Positions 18,665 to 27,086 of a stretch of DNA of 43,809 bases are shown here, in pieces (position 1 is the stretch's first letter; each line of letters begins with the position of its first letter). Both the position numbers and the translations under genes were made by a program. The notes beneath the pieces were generated by a model. The model made no database searches, was not told the DNA's origin, and was given only the letters and a program-made list of their open reading frames with translations. Origin of the DNA: Methylobacter sp. (GTDB taxonomy: Bacteria > Pseudomonadota > Gammaproteobacteria > Methylococcales > Methylomonadaceae); NCBI GenBank assembly GCA_026399025.1, contig JAPLRU010000059.1, positions 1-43,809 on the forward strand, in the 5' to 3' direction.

Positions 18665-19492
18665 TTAATAACGTCTTCCTGTCGACAACAAATCATCGAC
18701 ATAATCTTTCGCCGGATAATGAAAATGAGCGGGACCATCAGCCGCGCCGGTCATAAATTGCTGCACCCAATCGGATTCGGATTGGGCAATTTCCTTAGGC
18801 GTGCCCTGCCCCACAATTTTGCCTTCCGAGATCACATAAATATAATCGGCTATCGCAGCGGTTTCATGCACATCATGAGAGACAACGATGCTGGTTAAAC
18901 CCAGGATAGTATTCAACGACTTGATAAGATGAACCAAAGCGCCTTTGGAAATAGGATCCTGGCCGGTAAAAGGCTCATCGTACATGATCATCATCGGATC
19001 CAGCGCAATCGCCCTGGCTAAGGCGATACGCCGCGCCATGCCGCCGGAAAGCTCGTTAGGCATCAAGTTGCGCGCGCCTCTTAAACCGACCGCCTGCAAT
19101 TTCATCAGCACCAGCGTGCGGATCATGGATTCGGGCAGATGCGTATGCTCGCGCAATGGAAAAGCGACATTATCGAAAACGTTCATGTCCGTTAATAAAG
19201 CCCCGCTTTGGAACAACATGCCCATACGCTTACGCAGATTGTACAGTTCCGTTCGGCGCAAGCTGTGAACATTATTGCCGTCAACGATAATAGAACCTTG
19301 CTTCGGAAACAACTGGCCGCCGATCAATTTTAACAGCGTGGTTTTGCCCGTGCCGCTAGGTCCCATAATCGCGGTCACTTTGCCGCGCTCGAATTCCAGA
19401 GAAATATCGTCAAATATTTTCTTATCGCCGCGAGAGAACGACAAGTTTTGAACTGAAACCAAGCTGTTGGGTAGGGAAACGCGATTATCCAT
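18665..19492 (-). CDS. mlaF: Phospholipid ABC transporter ATPase MlaF
   Basis: 275 residues. Walker A GPSGTGKTT, Q-loop MLFQSGALLTDMNVFDNVAFPLREHT, signature LSGGMARRIALARAIA, Walker B MIMYDEPFTGQDP and H-loop VSHDVHE. The GQDP in place of GLDP after Walker B is typical of MlaF. The C-terminal extension ending around residue 275 matches the MlaF tail that contacts its partner subunit. It is the first gene of mlaFEDB. Confidence 0.94.
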   Translation of the reverse strand: MDNRVSLPNSLVSVQNLSFSRGDKKIFDDISLEFERGKVTAIMGPSGTGKTTLLKLIGGQLFPKQGSIIVDGNNVHSLRRTELYNLRKRMGMLFQSGALLTDMNVFDNVAFPLREHTHLPESMIRTLVLMKLQAVGLRGARNLMPNELSGGMARRIALARAIALDPMMIMYDEPFTGQDPISKGALVHLIKSLNTILGLTSIVVSHDVHETAAIADYIYVISEGKIVGQGTPKEIAQSESDWVQQFMTGAADGPAHFHYPAKDYVDDLLSTGRRY

Positions 19493-20014
19493 GCGTAGAG
19501 AGTCAAGTGTGCAATTTAAACGGACTATTTTCTATGACTAGTCCCTGTTAAGTCAATCTATTGTGCGGCCGGTTTAAAGGGCAATCGTTTAATAAGGTTG
19601 AATTTGCTTAGGGTCTATGCATATCGATTTATGCAAGAAAGAATTGTCCGGGGCTCTCGTTCCTAATTCAAATATGCGCTTGCCTTGCGCGTTCAATACG
19701 TTATTAAATGAAATAGGAAGGTCAAATTGCCCGACTATTTCGCGATCATTCTTAAAATAAGCAGCAAACGAAATTCCATAGATTTCGCACATTCTGAACC
19801 ACTTATCCTTCTAAGCTATACGCTTTTTTTGATTGACGAAGGTTAAAAAGCACTTAATATACCGAATATAGTTATTTTAGCGGCTAATCAAAACCCACAT
19901 TCAGGCGATGCAATGATACCTCACGCTTTGCTTAACGATCCGAGCGGCAGCGCTACCTACGGCTATTTTTTTTGACCTTTATTACCTTGTCCTGTCGGGC
20001 AAGAGTGAGACCTT
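19493..20014. other. Intergenic region between mlaF and the GGDEF/EAL gene
   Basis: 522 bases. It contains a small inverted repeat GGACTA/TAGTCC (19522-19544) near the mlaF start and an uncertain 67-codon frame (19589-19792). A T-rich stretch and a GAGTGAGA ribosome binding site precede the gene at 20015. Promoters for both divergent genes must lie here. Confidence 0.45.
19589..19792 (-). CDS. Possible small hypothetical protein
   Basis: 67 codons from an ATG, beginning MCEIYGISFAAYFKND. The composition is protein-like (aromatics and balanced charges), and the beginning is faintly reminiscent of small toxin-linked DUF4160-type proteins. The nearest AGAAGGA is 16 bases before the start, too far for good initiation. 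I cannot assign a family; it may be a degraded gene. Confidence 0.3.
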   Translation of the reverse strand: MCEIYGISFAAYFKNDREIVGQFDLPISFNNVLNAQGKRIFELGTRAPDNSFLHKSICIDPKQIQPY

Positions 20015-23000
20015 ATGATGACCACTGTCCGTGACCGTTTCATCCTCTTCGCCATAATCAGCTACACACTATTGGGCCTAGCGTGGATTCTGTTGTCGGA
20101 CCAGTTACTGCGGGGTTTCGTCGATATCGACGCCATGCTCTGGTTATCGACCGCCAAAGGCGTATTTTTTGTCATCGCCACCGCCGCACTCTTCTTTATC
20201 GCATTACGCGCCGTGCCTCCGGCTAACGCAACCGGCAAAGAAACAGCGCTGGAAGCGCTGACTGCCGGAATTACGCTGGGAAAGCATTCGCGTTGGCCGA
20301 TGTATCTGTTCGCTATAGTCATAACACTGGCTATGTTGCTGGTGCGAAACAGCATCGCGGTTCAATTCGATAATCGGCTAATGCTGATTCTGTTTATGTT
20401 CCCTATCATCCTCAGCGCGCTACTCGGAGGCATCGGCCCCGGCCTGATGTCGACGGCAATCGCCGCGCTGGGCGTGGATTATCTGGTTATTCCACCCATG
20501 CACAGTTTCCGCATAAACGCCAGCCATAACCTGCTCCAATGGTACTTTCTGATCGTCAACGGCGTTGCGGTCAGTCTGCTCAGTGAAATCATGTTGAAAT
20601 CGTTGGCAACAGCGCAAATTAATCGCCGCCTGCTTGATAACGTGATTTCAGGCACATCGGATGCGATTTTCATTAAAGACGCCCAAGGCCGGTACCTGTT
20701 GATTAATGAAGCTGCGGCCCGGTTTGTCGGCAAAACACCCGATGAAATTATCGATCATGACGACAGCTTTCTGTTCCCTGAAACCTCGGCGCGGGAAGTG
20801 ATGGAGAATGATCAAGCCATCATGTCTTCCGGCCGCACCTGCACCCATGAGGAGCAGATCACCACCTTTAACGGTAACACGCGGTCCTTTCTGGTCACCA
20901 AAGGACCGGTGCTTGATCGAAACGGCAAGGTTATAGGTCTGTTTGGAGTCGCTCACGATATCACCGAGCGGATGCAGGCCGAAGAGCGTCTTCGGGTCAG
21001 TGAAGAACGCCTGCGCTTGGCTCTTGAAGCCGGCCGCGACGGACTCTGGGACTGGGATTTGCGTAACGGCGAGGTTTATCGGTCGTTACGCTACTATGAA
21101 CTGACCGGTCGTCAAGCTAATCAGGATATTTCCGGTTTCGAATTTTTCAAAACGACCGTGCATCCTGATGACCTGCCTCGCGTATTGCAAATAATTGAGG
21201 CGCACAAACAAGGCAAAACCCCGGCTATTGAATTCGAATACCGCTTGCTCACCGGCTCCGAGGAAATAAAGTGGATGAATGTGAGAGGCCTGGCGGTTGA
21301 ACGCAATGCCGAAGGGACGGCGCTCAGAATCGTCGGCACCCTCGCCGATATTACCGAACGCAAGCAGGTCGAGGCCGAGCTACGCATTGCCGCGGTAGCT
21401 TTCGAGTCAAGCGAAAGCATGATGATTACCGATGCTGACGGCGTTATTCTTAGGGTCAATAAGGCCTTTATCGAAACCACCGGCTATAGCGCGGAAGAAG
21501 TGATCGGCCTTACCCCGCGTATTCTACAATCGGATCTTCATCAAGCTGATTTTTATGCCGAGATGTGGCAAACCATTCATCGCACCGGTTTGTGGCAAGG
21601 CGAAGTGTGGGATCGGCGTAAAGACGGCCAAATCTATCCCAAGTTCCTCACTATCGTAGCGGTTAAAGGAAATGACGGCGCTGTCACCCATTATATCGGC
21701 ACCCACATCGACATCAGCCAAATCAAGGCGGCGGCCGATGAAATCGAACGACTGGCTTTTTACGACCCATTGACCAACCTTCCTAATCGACGGCTGCTTC
21801 AGGACCGGCTAAAACCGGCACTGACTTCCAGTCAGCGTAGCGGCCGTTTAGGCGCGTTACTGTTTATCGACCTGGATAATTTCAAAAGCCTCAATGACAC
21901 CCTGGGCCACGATAAAGGCGACTTATTATTGCAACAAGTGGCTCATCGCTTAAGCCACTCTGTGCGTGAAGGCGACACCGTGGCTCGACTGGGCGGCGAT
22001 GAATTCGTGGTGGTCTTGGAAGACTTGAGCGAACAAGCCTTTGATGCGGCAACGCAGACCGAAACCATCGGCAAGAAAATTCAGGCCGAACTGAGCCAAC
22101 CGTACGTGCTGGCTGCGCATGATTACCACAGCACCCCGAGTATCGGCGCGACCTTGTTCAACGGTCATCAACAAAGCATAGACGAACTGTTAAAGCAGGC
22201 CGACATTGCGATGTATCAAGCCAAAAACGCAGGCCGCAACACTTTACGCTTCTTCGACCCGCACATGCAGGCCAGCATTACCGCACGAGTCACCCTGGAA
22301 GCCGACTTACGCTTAGCTCTGGCAAAAAGCCAGTTTGAGCTTTATTACCAAGCGCAGATTTACCATAACGGCCACATCATTGGCGCGGAAGTCTTGATCC
22401 GTTGGCATCATCCCGAACGGGGCCTGGTGCCACCGACCGATTTTATTCCGCTTAGTGAAGAAACCGGGTTAATTTTGCCGATTGGACTCTGGGTACTGGA
22501 AACGGCTTGCGCTCAAATTAAACGCTGGGAAAATAACGGACTGACCCGGCATTTACAGCTGGCCGTCAATGTCAGCGCCCATCAATTTCATCAGGCGGAT
22601 TTTGTCGAACAAGTGTCTGAGGTCATACGTCATAACACCATTCACCCGCACCGGCTCAAATTGGAGCTTACCGAAACCTTGGTGCTTGACGACATTGACG
22701 ACACCGTGACCAAAATGCATAAACTCCGAGACATCGGCGTATGTTTTTCGATGGATGACTTCGGTACCGGCTATTCCTCGCTATCCAGCCTGAAAAAACT
22801 GCCTCTGGACCAACTCAAGATCGACCAAAGCTTTGTGCGGGATATATCCACCGATCCGGATGACGCCATTATCGTGCAAACCATTATTGCGATGGCTAAA
22901 AACCTGGGCATGGAAGTGATCGCCGAAGGCGTCGAAACCGAAGCGCAACGCGCATTCCTTGAGCAGAATCACTGCTTGCTGTATCAGGGTTATCTGTTCA

Positions 23001-23062
23001 GTAAACCCGTACCCTTGGAAGACTTTGAGCGATTACTAAAACAGAGCCAAGCCTCGACTTGA
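20015..23062 (+). CDS. Membrane PAS-PAS-PAS-GGDEF-EAL signalling protein
   Basis: 1015 residues. The N-terminus has two hydrophobic segments (about 10-65). A DUF4118/KdpD-like four-helix membrane region follows (about 95-195). Three PAS domains span roughly 205-325, 330-455 and 460-575. GGDEF is intact at 660-664, with an inhibitory-site REGD five residues before it. The EAL domain has EVL (Glu792) instead of EAL, but keeps NVSAHQF, LELTET, DDFGTGYSSL, KIDQSFV and AEGVET. It could make and degrade cyclic di-GMP in response to a membrane or PAS-ligand signal. It stands alone. Confidence 0.92.
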   Translation: MMTTVRDRFILFAIISYTLLGLAWILLSDQLLRGFVDIDAMLWLSTAKGVFFVIATAALFFIALRAVPPANATGKETALEALTAGITLGKHSRWPMYLFAIVITLAMLLVRNSIAVQFDNRLMLILFMFPIILSALLGGIGPGLMSTAIAALGVDYLVIPPMHSFRINASHNLLQWYFLIVNGVAVSLLSEIMLKSLATAQINRRLLDNVISGTSDAIFIKDAQGRYLLINEAAARFVGKTPDEIIDHDDSFLFPETSAREVMENDQAIMSSGRTCTHEEQITTFNGNTRSFLVTKGPVLDRNGKVIGLFGVAHDITERMQAEERLRVSEERLRLALEAGRDGLWDWDLRNGEVYRSLRYYELTGRQANQDISGFEFFKTTVHPDDLPRVLQIIEAHKQGKTPAIEFEYRLLTGSEEIKWMNVRGLAVERNAEGTALRIVGTLADITERKQVEAELRIAAVAFESSESMMITDADGVILRVNKAFIETTGYSAEEVIGLTPRILQSDLHQADFYAEMWQTIHRTGLWQGEVWDRRKDGQIYPKFLTIVAVKGNDGAVTHYIGTHIDISQIKAAADEIERLAFYDPLTNLPNRRLLQDRLKPALTSSQRSGRLGALLFIDLDNFKSLNDTLGHDKGDLLLQQVAHRLSHSVREGDTVARLGGDEFVVVLEDLSEQAFDAATQTETIGKKIQAELSQPYVLAAHDYHSTPSIGATLFNGHQQSIDELLKQADIAMYQAKNAGRNTLRFFDPHMQASITARVTLEADLRLALAKSQFELYYQAQIYHNGHIIGAEVLIRWHHPERGLVPPTDFIPLSEETGLILPIGLWVLETACAQIKRWENNGLTRHLQLAVNVSAHQFHQADFVEQVSEVIRHNTIHPHRLKLELTETLVLDDIDDTVTKMHKLRDIGVCFSMDDFGTGYSSLSSLKKLPLDQLKIDQSFVRDISTDPDDAIIVQTIIAMAKNLGMEVIAEGVETEAQRAFLEQNHCLLYQGYLFSKPVPLEDFERLLKQSQAST

Positions 23063-23220
23063 TCAGCAGATTCCGAACTGTGTACTCCATACCTTATACA
23101 GCCTTAACCTCTAATCCAGCCATCCGACAAACCGCCGACTCTTCGGTAAAGAAATAGTGGTTTTATCCCTCAAAAGTCCGGCGTTTGTTTTAAAATACAG
23201 CCAACACTTTGGAGAACGCC

Positions 23221-23886
23221 ATGAGCCTTGCACAACCGACATTAGATGATATTTGGAAACTGTTTCAAGAAACCGATAGAAAGTTTCAGGAAACTCGCGA
23301 AGAAATACGGGAAATGTTTCAGGAAACCAATAAAAGATTTCAAGCAACCGATGAGAAATTTCAAGCAACTGACGCAAAATTTCAAGCAACCGATAAAAGG
23401 TTTCAAGCGACTGACGAAAAGTTTCAAGCAACCGACAAAAGAATGAAGGAAGTCACCGAAAATATTGGGCGCTTGGGCAACAAGCTCGGCGATTTTGTTG
23501 AAGAAATGGTACGGCCGGCGGCTGTGCGCTTGTTTCGGGAGTTAGGTGTTGAGGTTCATGAAGTCTATCAAAACGTATCGGCCACGCGCAGTAATGAAGG
23601 CATTGAAATCGATTTATTAGTCGTAAATGAAAACCACGTCATTGCCATTGAATGTAAAAGCACTTTGGGCATTGATGATGTGAACGACCATCTGCAACGC
23701 TTGGAAAAACTAAAACGCTTGCTACCCGCTTACGCCACTAAACAGCTGATGGGCGCGGTAGCGGCGATGGTTGTTCCCGAGAATGTCGCAAATTACGCTT
23801 ATCGCCATGGACTGTATGTCATCGGGCAAACCGGAGATCAATTAGTGCTGCGTAATGATTTAAAATTTAAAGCTAAAATATGGTAG
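23221..23886 (+). CDS. Coiled-coil PD-(D/E)XK nuclease-like protein with heptad repeats
   Basis: 221 residues. The N-terminal third is built of 7-residue units of the type FQATDEK, ending near residue 75. The C-terminal part has EGIEIDLLVVNENHVIAIECKSTL, the D...E-x-K pattern of a PD-(D/E)XK nuclease fold. Such DUF3782-like proteins are common, multicopy and of unknown role in methanotrophs and cyanobacteria. The ATG at 23221 follows GGAGAACGCC; an earlier in-frame TTG lies within that site. Repeat number may vary between strains. Confidence 0.7.
   Translation: MSLAQPTLDDIWKLFQETDRKFQETREEIREMFQETNKRFQATDEKFQATDAKFQATDKRFQATDEKFQATDKRMKEVTENIGRLGNKLGDFVEEMVRPAAVRLFRELGVEVHEVYQNVSATRSNEGIEIDLLVVNENHVIAIECKSTLGIDDVNDHLQRLEKLKRLLPAYATKQLMGAVAAMVVPENVANYAYRHGLYVIGQTGDQLVLRNDLKFKAKIW
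23338..23442 (+). repeat. Five 21-base direct repeats coding for FQATDxK/R heptads
   Basis: Five consecutive 21-base units, each beginning TTTCAAGC. Substitutions fall mostly at third positions or at the variable last residues. They sit inside the coiled-coil gene and follow less regular FQET units. Confidence 0.85.
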
Positions 23887-23981
23887 CCACAAGCTGACTT
23901 TTGCCGTGAACAAGCGTCGATTTACTTGCCCATTGTTTTCACACGGCCATCCGATCTTAAATATCCCTATAAAAATCAAAT

Positions 23982-25370
23982 ATGTATAAGATCAACATAG
24001 CCCATCAGGCGTATAACTTCAAAACCCTACGCAACTTGATGGCTAAGGCTACACCGGCCCGTTCAGGCGATTATTTAGCCGGTATCGGTGCAATTAATAA
24101 CCTTGAGCGAGTCGCGGCGCAGTGGGTGTTGGCCGACGTGCCGCTAAAACAGTTTCTTAATGAAGCACTGGTGCCCTATGAACAGGATGAAGTCACCCGC
24201 TTGATCATTGACGAACATGACAGTGTCGCTTTTGCCGCCATCAGCCATCTAACGGTCGGCGATTTTCGCGACTGGTTACTGTCCGAGCAGGCGACAACAG
24301 ACACACTAAGTGCTGTAGCGCCGGGCTTGACGCCGGAAATGGCGGCCGCTGTAGCCAAAATCATGCGCATTCAGGATTTGATTCTGGTCGCTAAAAAATG
24401 CCGCGTCATTACCCGATTTCGAAACACAATTGGCTTGGCAAACCGCTTGTCCACACGACTGCAACCGAATCATCCTACCGACGATCCGGCCGGCGTCGCC
24501 GCCGGCTTACTGGACGGCTTACTGTACGGTTGCGGCGATGCCGTTATCGGCATTAATCCCGCTTCGGACAATCTCGAAGCCACCTTGCGTTTGTTACACA
24601 TGCTGCATGATGTGATCGAACGTTACCGAATACCGACGCAATCTTGTGTGCTGGCGCATGTGACCACGACCTTAAAAGCCATCGCACAAGGCGCCCCCGT
24701 TGACTTGGTGTTTCAATCCATTGCCGGGACGCAAAAAGCCAACGATAGCTTCGGCATCAACCTGGATTTATTGCAAGAAGCTCAGCTGGCCGCTCTGGAA
24801 CTTGGACGCGGTACGCTGGGCGATAACTGCATGTATTTCGAAACCGGACAAGGCAGTGCCTTGTCCGCCAACGCCCATCAAGGACTCGACCAGCAAACCT
24901 GCGAAGCCAGGGCTTATGCGGTCGCGCGTAAATTCAAACCGTTGCTGGTCAATACCGTGGTCGGTTTTATCGGCCCGGAATACCTTTACGACGGTAAACA
25001 GATTATCCGCGCCGGCCTGGAAGATCATTTTTGCGGTAAATTATTGGGCCTGCCGATGGGCTGCGATGTTTGCTATACCAACCACGCCGAAGCCGATCAG
25101 GATGATATGGATATGCTGCTGACCCAATTCGCTGTCGCCGGCGGCACCTTTATCATGGGCGTTCCCGGCGCCGATGACGTGATGCTCAATTACCAATCCA
25201 CCTCTTTCCATGATGCGCTGTATCTGCGTCAGGCCTTAGGATTGCGCCCCGCGCCCGAGTTTGAGCAATGGCTGCAACAGAACGGCATTTTTAATGCCGC
25301 CAATCAATTGCAACCACGCTCCGATGTTCCCGCATTATTTAAACCGTCTTTACAAAATATAGGGAAATAA
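23982..25370 (+). CDS. eutB: Ethanolamine ammonia-lyase large subunit
   Basis: 462 residues, the usual EutB length. This is the catalytic barrel subunit of the adenosylcobalamin-dependent enzyme that converts ethanolamine to acetaldehyde and ammonia. Family segments include QKANDSFGINLDLL, DNCMYFETGQGSALSANA and GLPMGCDVCYTNHAEADQDDMD. It is followed four bases later by eutC. No transporter, reactivase eutA, aldehyde dehydrogenase or microcompartment gene is nearby, so it is a minimal enzyme-only locus. Confidence 0.95.
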   Translation: MYKINIAHQAYNFKTLRNLMAKATPARSGDYLAGIGAINNLERVAAQWVLADVPLKQFLNEALVPYEQDEVTRLIIDEHDSVAFAAISHLTVGDFRDWLLSEQATTDTLSAVAPGLTPEMAAAVAKIMRIQDLILVAKKCRVITRFRNTIGLANRLSTRLQPNHPTDDPAGVAAGLLDGLLYGCGDAVIGINPASDNLEATLRLLHMLHDVIERYRIPTQSCVLAHVTTTLKAIAQGAPVDLVFQSIAGTQKANDSFGINLDLLQEAQLAALELGRGTLGDNCMYFETGQGSALSANAHQGLDQQTCEARAYAVARKFKPLLVNTVVGFIGPEYLYDGKQIIRAGLEDHFCGKLLGLPMGCDVCYTNHAEADQDDMDMLLTQFAVAGGTFIMGVPGADDVMLNYQSTSFHDALYLRQALGLRPAPEFEQWLQQNGIFNAANQLQPRSDVPALFKPSLQNIGK

Positions 25371-25374
25371 GGCG

Positions 25375-26181
25375 ATGAGCGATTTCAAAAAACCGATAAG
25401 TGCCCCAGATCCCTGGCTCAGCCTGAAGCAATTCACTTCAGCGCGCATCGCTTTAGGACGAGCGGGAATGAGCCTGCCGACCCGAGCCTGTCTTGATTTC
25501 CAGTTAGCGCATGCATTGGCTCGCGATGCGGTCAACATCCCGCTGGATTTTTCCGGACTCGAACAGCGTTTAAACGCTCAAGGCCATCAAACGCTGAGCC
25601 TGCAAACCCAGGCGGAAAATCAGTCGTTGTATTTGCAGCGCCCCGATCTGGGACGCTTATTAAGCGCGTCGGCCGCAAGCTGTTTGCAACGCAACACCAC
25701 GCCTACCCCATTGGATGCTGTTGTCGTGGTCGCCGACGGTTTATCATCAACAGCCATCGAGCATCATGCCGAGGCGTTTTTGAATTTATTGCTTCCCGAA
25801 CTGCAACGAAAGGACTACCGACTGCCGCCTGTGTGTCTTGTTAAGCACGGACGCGTAGCGATTGGCGATGCTATTGCGGAACACTACGCGGCCCGGCTGT
25901 GTATCGTATTGATCGGTGAAAGACCCGGCTTAAGCTCGCCCGATAGCATGGGTATTTACTTCACTTATCAGGCCAAATCGGGCATCAGCACCGACGCCGA
26001 CCGCAATTGCATTTCCAATATTCATGACAACGGACTGAGTTACCAACAGGCCTTAAAGAAGTTACTGTTTTTAGTGAATGAAGCTGAAAAATTACAGCTT
26101 TCGGGTGTTAGTTTAAAAGATGAAACTTCGGATACTGAGGCGGGTCATCCGTTGAAACAGGCTAATTTTTTATTGGTTTAA
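25375..26181 (+). CDS. eutC: Ethanolamine ammonia-lyase small subunit
   Basis: 268 residues. EutC completes the heterododecamer and contributes to cobalamin binding. Recognisable segments are DPWLSLKQFTSARIALGRAG, VVVADGLSSTAIEHHAE and IGERPGLSSPDSMGIYFTY. Translation is coupled to eutB. The C-terminal 30 residues or so after NEAEKL look divergent and may be lineage-specific. Confidence 0.94.
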   Translation: MSDFKKPISAPDPWLSLKQFTSARIALGRAGMSLPTRACLDFQLAHALARDAVNIPLDFSGLEQRLNAQGHQTLSLQTQAENQSLYLQRPDLGRLLSASAASCLQRNTTPTPLDAVVVVADGLSSTAIEHHAEAFLNLLLPELQRKDYRLPPVCLVKHGRVAIGDAIAEHYAARLCIVLIGERPGLSSPDSMGIYFTYQAKSGISTDADRNCISNIHDNGLSYQQALKKLLFLVNEAEKLQLSGVSLKDETSDTEAGHPLKQANFLLV

Positions 26182-26596
26182 TTCGGTATGACGGCCACTT
26201 TCACCTGAAATCGACGGATGCGCTTAAAAACGTGAGCAATTCATCGCCCTCTTAAGCGGCTTTGTCAGCGCCGATCCACAGTTTTCAACTGACGCCATTG
26301 AATAGTTGTAGTAATTGATCCGTTGTTTTACAGTCCGTTCCCTTACCGAAACCGTGCAGGCTGAAATCTTTTATTCATCACGAAAGATTTTCTTCGCATC
26401 CTTCGTAACCTTCTTGAGATTTAACCGGCTGTCAATAAGAAATCACCTAAGCATTTTGGCTTATTGAAACCTCATCAAATAAACCTAGAATGTCCGTTGT
26501 TGTCCTCCATTCGCCGATAGCCAATTATTTACTTCTGTATAGCTCTGATTTTACATACAATCAGCCTTTAACTAACTTAATTCAAAAGGTGACTCC
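26182..26596. other. Intergenic region after eutC
   Basis: 415 bases. No reading frame of interest and no clear hairpin-T-run terminator. A degraded CTTCG-rich stretch near 26385-26415 resembles the CTTCGTG palindromes at the end of the window. The promoter of the Met/His-rich gene presumably lies in the AT-rich last 80 bases. Confidence 0.4.
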
Positions 26597-26947
26597 ATGA
26601 AACATTTATATCAATCAACCGCTGCTTTATTACTGTTACTGCCTATCAGCATGATCAGTTCCGCCGCCGAACCGCAAACTCCCGCCCAACCGGCCAAAGA
26701 AATGGGCGCGCATCAAGGCATGGGTATGGGCATGATGGGCGGCATGAGCGAAGAGCAAAAAACCGAGCATATGCGTTCCATGCAGGAACACATGCTGACC
26801 ATGCATGATCTTTCAAACCAGATTTTGGCTGAAAAAGATCCCGCTAAAAAAGAAGCCTTAAAAAAACAGCAATTGGATCTTATGATGAGCCACCATGCTC
26901 AAATGATGGGACATCGCCAACAAATGATGCAGGAACATAAAAAATAA
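26597..26947 (+). CDS. Secreted Met/His-rich small protein (possible metal binder)
   Basis: 116 residues with a clear signal peptide (about residues 1-23, ending SSAAE). The mature part contains repeated GMGMGMMGGM, HMRSMQEHMLTMH and MMSHHAQMMGHRQQMMQEH clusters around a short helical linker. Methionine and histidine clusters in exported proteins commonly bind Cu(I)/Cu(II), so a periplasmic copper-handling role is plausible, especially in a copper-dependent methanotroph. I do not recognise a named family. A good AAGGTGA site precedes the ATG. Confidence 0.7.
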   Translation: MKHLYQSTAALLLLLPISMISSAAEPQTPAQPAKEMGAHQGMGMGMMGGMSEEQKTEHMRSMQEHMLTMHDLSNQILAEKDPAKKEALKKQQLDLMMSHHAQMMGHRQQMMQEHKK

Positions 26948-27086
26948 CTGAATAGGTAAAAAATAGAACGCAGGTGGTGCGGACGATTATGATAAACGCG
27001 GCTGATAATCTTAAAACGGCATTAATCGGATTATTCCGGGATAACTCAAGAATGTTATTCAATCATAATCATCCGCGTTTCATTGC

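Noticed and set aside
23111..23431. Minus-strand frames opposite the heptad repeats
   Set aside because: Repetitive Phe/Leu-rich readings forced by the 21-base periodicity; no initiation signals.
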